16,671 bases of DNA, taken from the NCBI RefSeq assembly GCF_902463975.1, contig NZ_CABQHJ010000041.1, positions 1-16,671 of the forward strand. The letters run 5' to 3'. This DNA is from Phascolarctobacterium_A sp902463975. Lineage in GTDB: Bacteria > Bacillota > Negativicutes > Acidaminococcales > Acidaminococcaceae. This document shows positions 12,519-16,671 of this stretch, one piece after another. The first letter of the stretch is position 1, and each line of letters opens with the position of its first letter. Both the position numbers and the translations under genes were made by a program. The notes beneath the pieces are model-generated. The model saw only the letters and a program-made list of their open reading frames with translations, was not told where the DNA came from and did not search any database.

Positions 12519-13111
12519 TTTATACCTTAGTGAAGAATCTCTTTAAAATTCTTTTTACCATCTTTTTGCGATTGAAGGTAGAAGGAACAGAAAATATTCC
12601 CAAGGATGGTCCGCTGGTTATAGCGAGCAACCATCTGAGTCTGCTTGATCCGCCTGTACTTGGTACGGCAGCAACCCGTAAGGTCCATTTTATGGCCAAG
12701 GAAGAGCTGTTTGTGCCGGTTCTGGGCACTATCTATAAAATTCTGGGTGCTTTCCCGGTGCGCCGCGGTGGTGCGGACCGTGCTGCAATTAAGCATGGTA
12801 TTGATATTCTGGAAAGCGGTCAGGTGCTGGCGATTTTCCCTGAGGGAACACGCAGCAAGACCGGCGAGCTTGGTAAGGCTCAGCCCGGAGCGCTGATGAT
12901 GGCGAGCAAGGCGAAGGCAACTATTGTGCCGGCCTGTATCATCGGTACCGATTACAAGCGTCACGGCCGTACATGGCCGAAGGTTACGGTGCGCTTTGGC
13001 AAACCGATGCCTTTTCCTGAGGACGCTGTGGTCAACAAAGAATTTTTGCATGCAATGACTGAAGAGCTGATGCAGCACATTGCAAAGCTGCAGGCAGGTG
13101 AAGATGCATAA
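12515..13111 (+). CDS. plsC: 1-acyl-sn-glycerol-3-phosphate acyltransferase
   Basis: Membrane-associated enzyme that acylates lysophosphatidic acid to phosphatidic acid, the second acylation in phospholipid synthesis. The N-terminus (VKNLFKILFTIFLRL, 6-20) is a hydrophobic anchor. The catalytic NHxxxxD motif is NHLSLLD (39-45, His40 and Asp45). The acceptor-binding block GAFPVRR is at 78-84, FPEGTRS at 108-114 and IVPACIIG near 136-143. At 198 residues it is the short bacterial type. GGAG lies before the ATG, and start and cmk stop overlap (ATGA). Its own stop overlaps the next start by one base (TAATG). cmk-plsC-ispH is a recurrent order in Firmicutes. Confidence 0.95.
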   Translation: MIYTLVKNLFKILFTIFLRLKVEGTENIPKDGPLVIASNHLSLLDPPVLGTAATRKVHFMAKEELFVPVLGTIYKILGAFPVRRGGADRAAIKHGIDILESGQVLAIFPEGTRSKTGELGKAQPGALMMASKAKATIVPACIIGTDYKRHGRTWPKVTVRFGKPMPFPEDAVVNKEFLHAMTEELMQHIAKLQAGEDA

Positions 13112-15180
13112 TGGAAATTAAGGTAGCAGAGCACTGTGGTTTTTGCTATGGTGTGAAGCGCGCGGTGGCGTTGGCCCAGAAGGCTGCGACTGACCGTGTG
13201 CAGGGTGCAACGCTGGGACCGTTGATACACAATCCCCAGCTGATTGCCGAGCTTGCATCTGAGGGCATTGCCTGTAAGGACAGTCTGGAGCAGTTTGCTC
13301 CCGGTGAAACGGTTATCTTCCGTTCACATGGCGAGGGGCCTGAAACCTACGCGCAGGCAGAAAAACAAGGGCTGACAATTCTGGACGCAACCTGTCCGAA
13401 TGTACGCCTGGCACAGAAAAAGGCTGCTCAGGCAGCAGCTGATGGCTATTTTCCTGTAATAGTCGGAGAAAAAAATCATCCGGAAGTAAAAAGTATTTTA
13501 AAATGGGCAGGAAAAAACGCTATCTGTGTAGAATGTATAAAAGATATCTCTTATGTACCGCGCCAGGAGCGTTATGGAGTAATCATCCAGACGACTTTTG
13601 AGCTGCAGAAATTTAATGATATATTGCAGGCACTGCAGGAGCAGCGCCCGGGAGAATACCGTGTGGAGCGCACCATCTGTCTGGCGACAGCGCAAAGACA
13701 GCAGGCGGCTGTAAAGCTGGCTGCAGAGTCGGATGCCGTTATCGTCATCGGCGGACGTAACAGCGCCAACACAAGGCATCTCTTCGAGCTGGTGCAAAAG
13801 CATTGCAGGCAAGCATATCATATAGAGACTGCCAGCGAGCTGAGCAGCGATATGCTAAGGGGTTGCAATAAAATAGGAATCACGGCAGGAGCATCGACTC
13901 CGGACCGTTTAATTAAGGAGGCTATTTTAGTAATGGAAAACATGGATTTTGAAAGCATGCTCAACGAAAGTATGGAGGTAGAGGTATATCCTGGCAAAGT
14001 TGTCAACGGTACCGTTATTCAATTGGATAAAGACGGCGTTTATGTATCTTTTGGATATAGACATGATGGTCTGATTCCTTATTCCGAATGGTCCCAGACC
14101 GAATCTGCTGAAGAACTGCAAAACTCTATCAAAGTTGGCGACGAAGTAGAAGCTAAGGTTGTTCCTGGCAGCACCAAGAGCGATTTCGTTCGTCTGTCCA
14201 AAATCAAAGCTGAGCGCGACGCTGCATGGAAAAATGTTGCTGAGCTGCCCGAAGGCGAAAAACGCCCGGCAACCGTTAAGGTTCTGCGCATCATCAAAAA
14301 CAAAGCTAAAAACATCGTTGGTCTGGGTGTTGCAGTTGAAGGTGTTGAAGGCTTCATGCCCGCATCTCATGTTGAACTGCGCCGCGTAGAAGACTTCAGC
14401 GGTTACATCGGCAAAGAGCTGGAAGCTGAAATCATCGAAGTTGACCTGGAGAAAAAACGCATCGTTGTTTCCCGCCGCGACCTGCTGAGAACTGAAGCTG
14501 ACGCTAAACGCAAAGCTTACAAGGAAGCTAAAGAAGCTCGCATTGCTGCTGCTAAAGAAGCACGCGCTGCTGCTGAAGAAGCTGCTTACAACTCTGTTGA
14601 AGAAGGCAAAGTATACACCGGTAAGGTTGTAAAAGTTGCTGAATTCGGTCTGTTCGTTGAAATCGGCGAAGGTCTGGTTGGCTTGGTTCACAACACCGAG
14701 CTGTCTTGGGACCGTAGCGTAAAAGCTGCTGACGTTGCTAAAGAAGGCGACGAAGTAACCGTTCTGGTTAAGAGCATCGACCGCGAAAACAAACGTGTTG
14801 CTCTGAGCATCAAAGCTACTCTGGAAGATCCCTGGAAGGTTGAAGCTTCTCAATTCCATATTGGCGACATTCTGGACGTAGAAGTTGTTCGTCTGCTGGC
14901 TTTCGGCGCTATCGTTAAACTGAGCGACAAGGTTGAAGGTCTGGTTCACATTTCCGAAATCGCTCCTGAGCGCATCGAAGCTCCTAGCGACGTTCTGGAA
15001 GTTGGCCAAGTTGTTAAAGCTGAAATCATTAAAATGGATCTGGACAGCAAAAAAATCGGCCTGAGCATTTCCAAGGTTAAACGTGATGCTGAAAAGAACG
15101 AATTCCGTTCCTACATGGGCAGCAAAAAATCTCACCTGAGCCAAAACCTGTCCGAGCAGCTGGAAAGCCTCGAAAAATAA
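13111..15180 (+). CDS. ispH: IspH (HMBPP reductase) fused to ribosomal protein S1, 689 aa
   Basis: The N-terminal part (1-273) is the [4Fe-4S] enzyme that makes IPP and DMAPP in the last MEP-pathway step. Cluster cysteines are C12 (GFCYGVKRAV), C95 (DATCPNV) and C190 (RTICLATAQRQ); active-site residues H40, H123 and E125 (HPEV) are kept, and TAGASTPD (258-265) closes the domain. The rest holds four S1 RNA-binding domains at about 288-363, 384-457, 496-568 and 582-655, with an Ala/Lys/Glu-rich helical linker at 461-493 and a basic tail. IspH-S1 fusions are known in Clostridia and Negativicutes. The start overlaps the plsC stop by one base; AGGTGA precedes it. Codons change at the junction: the S1 part uses GCT, GTT, GAA and AAA almost exclusively, as in highly expressed genes. 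An in-frame AAGGAGG and ATG at the junction could make S1 alone. Confidence 0.95.
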   Translation: MEIKVAEHCGFCYGVKRAVALAQKAATDRVQGATLGPLIHNPQLIAELASEGIACKDSLEQFAPGETVIFRSHGEGPETYAQAEKQGLTILDATCPNVRLAQKKAAQAAADGYFPVIVGEKNHPEVKSILKWAGKNAICVECIKDISYVPRQERYGVIIQTTFELQKFNDILQALQEQRPGEYRVERTICLATAQRQQAAVKLAAESDAVIVIGGRNSANTRHLFELVQKHCRQAYHIETASELSSDMLRGCNKIGITAGASTPDRLIKEAILVMENMDFESMLNESMEVEVYPGKVVNGTVIQLDKDGVYVSFGYRHDGLIPYSEWSQTESAEELQNSIKVGDEVEAKVVPGSTKSDFVRLSKIKAERDAAWKNVAELPEGEKRPATVKVLRIIKNKAKNIVGLGVAVEGVEGFMPASHVELRRVEDFSGYIGKELEAEIIEVDLEKKRIVVSRRDLLRTEADAKRKAYKEAKEARIAAAKEARAAAEEAAYNSVEEGKVYTGKVVKVAEFGLFVEIGEGLVGLVHNTELSWDRSVKAADVAKEGDEVTVLVKSIDRENKRVALSIKATLEDPWKVEASQFHIGDILDVEVVRLLAFGAIVKLSDKVEGLVHISEIAPERIEAPSDVLEVGQVVKAEIIKMDLDSKKIGLSISKVKRDAEKNEFRSYMGSKKSHLSQNLSEQLESLEK
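13915..13935 (+). promoter_or_regulatory. Candidate internal ribosome binding site and start for free S1
   Basis: AAGGAGG (13915-13921) lies 11 bases before ATG (13933-13935), which is in frame as Met275 of the fusion. Initiation here would give a 415-residue protein (MENMDFESMLNESMEVEV...) containing all four S1 domains. The bases also encode K-E-A in IspH, so chance cannot be excluded. Confidence 0.5.
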
Positions 15181-15192
15181 TTGGAGAAGGAT

Positions 15193-16257
15193 ATGCAACG
15201 TGCAAAGCGTAAGCTAGAACATATTCAATATGCACTGGAGCTGGGCGACGGTCCGGCGGCAACGCACCTTGCTGATCTCCGCTTCTTACACAACTGTCTG
15301 CCGGAGATTAATCCGGCAGACTTTGTTTTATCTGGAGAAATTTTAGGCAAACGTCTGCGTTTGCCTTTTTTCATTGATGCTATTACTGGCAGTACAGATG
15401 CGGTGACGGAGATTAACAGAAAGCTGGCGCAGGTGGCGGCAAGAACCGGTATCGGTATGGCTGTAGGCTCGCAGTTCGGCGCTGTGCGTGACGGCAGCGG
15501 TATCGCGAGCTATACTGTGGTGCGCGAGGAGCTTGCCGAAGGTCTTGTTATCGGTAACATCAGTGCTCTTGCTACGCCTGCGCAGGCGCAGGCTGCCATT
15601 GACATGCTGCAGGCTGACGCGCTGGAGGTTCACCTGAATGCTGCACAAGAGCTGTGGATGGCCGAAGGCGACAAGGATACCTGCGGACTTTTGGCAAACC
15701 TGGTGCAGATCCGTAATGCTGTGAGCGTACCTGTTATCGTTAAGGAAACAGGCTGCGGTATTGCGGCAGAGCAGTACGAGCTTTTTCTGGAGCAGGGCTT
15801 TAGAGCCTTTGACTGTGCCGGCGCAGGGGGGACGAACTTCCCGGCGATTGAGGCAAAGCGTCAGGGCGTGGAGCTGACGGAGGAGTTTGCTGCCTGGGGC
15901 GTGCCTACGTGCTGGAGCTTGCTTGACGCGCAGCAGACACTGCCGCAGAATGCTTTGCTTTTGGCGAGCGGCGGCATTCGCAGTGCAGGTGACGCAGCGC
16001 GTGCTTTTGCTCTGGGTGCGGACGCGGTGGGGATTACCGCCCCGCTTTTGCGTCTGGTTATGGAGCAGGGAGTTGACGCTGCCGTAGATTATGTGCATTC
16101 ACTGGCGGAAGGACTGCAGAAGTATATGCTGCTTTTGGGCTGCCTGACGCCGAAGGAGTTGCGTGACGTTCCGCTGATTGTGACGGGAGAAACGCGTGAC
16201 TTTATTGCCAGCCGCGGCTACGATTTGGCGAAGCTGTGCAGATGGCGCAGAGGATAG
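15193..16257 (+). CDS. fni: Type 2 isopentenyl-diphosphate delta-isomerase (FMN-dependent)
   Basis: Interconverts IPP and DMAPP using reduced FMN and Mg2+; TIM-barrel, cytoplasmic. Diagnostic stretches are RKLEH at the N-terminus (6-10), LPFFIDAITGSTDAVTEIN (57-75), GIGMAVGSQ (86-94), VHLNAAQE (146-153, with Gln152 and Glu153 for substrate and metal), VKETGCGI (183-190), DCAGAGGTNFPAIE (207-220) and LASGGIRS (257-264) for phosphate of FMN. The 354 residues fit the family. Instead of a TTG directly after the previous stop, the ATG at 15193 is chosen because GGAG lies six bases before it. It follows ispH-rpsA by 12 bases and ends the operon, so the enzyme that balances IPP and DMAPP is co-expressed with the one that makes them. 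The C-terminus is basic (CRWRRG). Confidence 0.95.
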   Translation: MQRAKRKLEHIQYALELGDGPAATHLADLRFLHNCLPEINPADFVLSGEILGKRLRLPFFIDAITGSTDAVTEINRKLAQVAARTGIGMAVGSQFGAVRDGSGIASYTVVREELAEGLVIGNISALATPAQAQAAIDMLQADALEVHLNAAQELWMAEGDKDTCGLLANLVQIRNAVSVPVIVKETGCGIAAEQYELFLEQGFRAFDCAGAGGTNFPAIEAKRQGVELTEEFAAWGVPTCWSLLDAQQTLPQNALLLASGGIRSAGDAARAFALGADAVGITAPLLRLVMEQGVDAAVDYVHSLAEGLQKYMLLLGCLTPKELRDVPLIVTGETRDFIASRGYDLAKLCRWRRG

Positions 16258-16270
16258 AAGAAGAGGATAG

Positions 16271-16310
16271 AAAAACTGCGGAGCAGGCGAGAGCTTGCTC
16301 CGCAGTTTTT
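16271..16310 (+). terminator. Strong intrinsic terminator of the cmk-fni unit
   Basis: A perfect 15-bp stem (AAAAACTGCGGAGCA at 16271-16285 with its complement at 16296-16310), extended by three inner pairs to a GAGA loop. It ends in TTTTT and could also work on the minus strand. Confidence 0.95.
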
Positions 16311-16362
16311 GGTGAGAAAACCGTTCTAAGTTACTTATGACTTTTACTTCTTTACCTCTAAA

Positions 16363-16398
16363 CGTAATACCATATTTGTAAATGGTATGTACATTACG
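16363..16398. repeat. Dyad in the right intergenic region
   Basis: CGTAAT (16363-16368) and ACCAT (16369-16373) pair with ATGGT (16382-16386) and ATTACG (16393-16398), leaving an 8-base loop and a 6-base bulge. No T-run follows. Possible operator or RNA hairpin. Confidence 0.45.
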
Positions 16399-16513
16399 AG
16401 CGAGAAATTCTGTATCGTATTTTTTATCTAAATGAAAGTTGTGTAATGAGGATTAGTCGTTGGAGAGGTTGAGCAGAGTAGAGGTTATTTATTAACAAAT
16501 TTCATAGCATACT

Positions 16514-16549
16514 ATCTGCGAGGGCATGAAAGCTTGCGCAGATTTTTTC
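16514..16549 (+). terminator. Orphan intrinsic terminator
   Basis: ATCTGCG (16514-16520) pairs with CGCAGAT (16537-16543), with a further inner GGGC/GCTT pairing, followed by six T. No gene ends before it on the plus strand since fni, which already has its own terminator. A short RNA may end here, or it may be a back-up stop. Confidence 0.7.
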
Positions 16550-16671
16550 TCGCCGACTACAAAATAGACTTCGTGATAGTTGGTGAAGCTTATGGATATT
16601 GGTAATTAAAGCTTCTAAAATAAGAAGACAAAATAAAATACTTAAAAATAAATTCCGAAATGGGAATATAG

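Larger units (their letters stand above)
16258..16671. other. Gene-free right end of the window
   Basis: No credible coding region is visible. It holds the operon terminator, a dyad at 16363-16398, an orphan terminator at 16514-16549, and a short inverted repeat GAAGCTT/AAGCTTC (16585-16591, 16609-16615). The last 60 bases are very A-rich. The next gene is outside the window. Confidence 0.6.

Noticed and set aside
13927..15198. Long open frame (423 codons) on the minus strand, opposite the S1 part
   Set aside because: It mirrors the strongly biased S1 codons: reversed GAA, GTT and GCT give TTC, AAC and AGC, hence the Phe/Asn/Ser-rich product. No ribosome binding site and no family resemblance.
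15343..16098. 251-codon open frame antisense to fni
   Set aside because: The sense strand encodes a clear, full-length type 2 IPP isomerase; the antisense product has no recognisable domain.

Overview
The window looks like chromosome of an anaerobic, low-to-mid GC Firmicute, most probably a Negativicutes (Acidaminococcaceae-like, e.g. a Phascolarctobacterium relative). Pointers are an IspH domain fused to ribosomal protein S1, a cmk-plsC-ispH/rpsA order, a type 2 IPP isomerase next to the MEP-pathway enzyme IspH, strong AGGAGG ribosome binding sites, and many small genes with their own intrinsic terminators. The genus is inference. No phage, insertion sequence or CRISPR array was recognised.

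Left part (1-2100): clearly more AT-rich than the rest. It holds an orphan membrane protein, and convergent to it a two-gene unit (small membrane protein plus XRE-type regulator) read leftwards. That unit has a good promoter flanked by a perfect 13-bp inverted repeat, probably its own operator. Next comes about 440 bases without a gene, containing a 131-bp set of nested inverted repeats.

Middle part (2100-7800): single genes, each with its own promoter and terminator. They are a secreted protein built of about four degenerate 40-residue repeats, an Ldh_2-family malate/lactate-type dehydrogenase, a convergent NhaC-family antiporter, an intact class III Fic AMP-transferase with its own C-terminal inhibitory motif, tRNA-Asn with a consensus promoter, and an enoyl-CoA hydratase/isomerase.

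Right part (7800-16310): a dense rightward housekeeping block. A promoter at 7804-7833 drives an M50 site-2 protease, scpA, scpB (chromosome segregation), rluB (23S rRNA pseudouridine synthase) and a HI0933-family flavoprotein. A second promoter near 11766-11793 precedes cmk, plsC, ispH-rpsA and fni, joined by stop/start overlaps and closed by a strong terminator at 16271-16310. This second unit combines nucleotide metabolism, phospholipid synthesis, isoprenoid synthesis and translation. The last 360 bases hold no gene, only a dyad and an orphan terminator.

Most interesting points: the in-frame Shine-Dalgarno and ATG at the IspH/S1 junction with a codon-usage shift at the same place; the boxes around the regulator promoter; the secreted repeat protein; and the nested repeats at 1869-1999. 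I did not find a clearly new multi-gene system.
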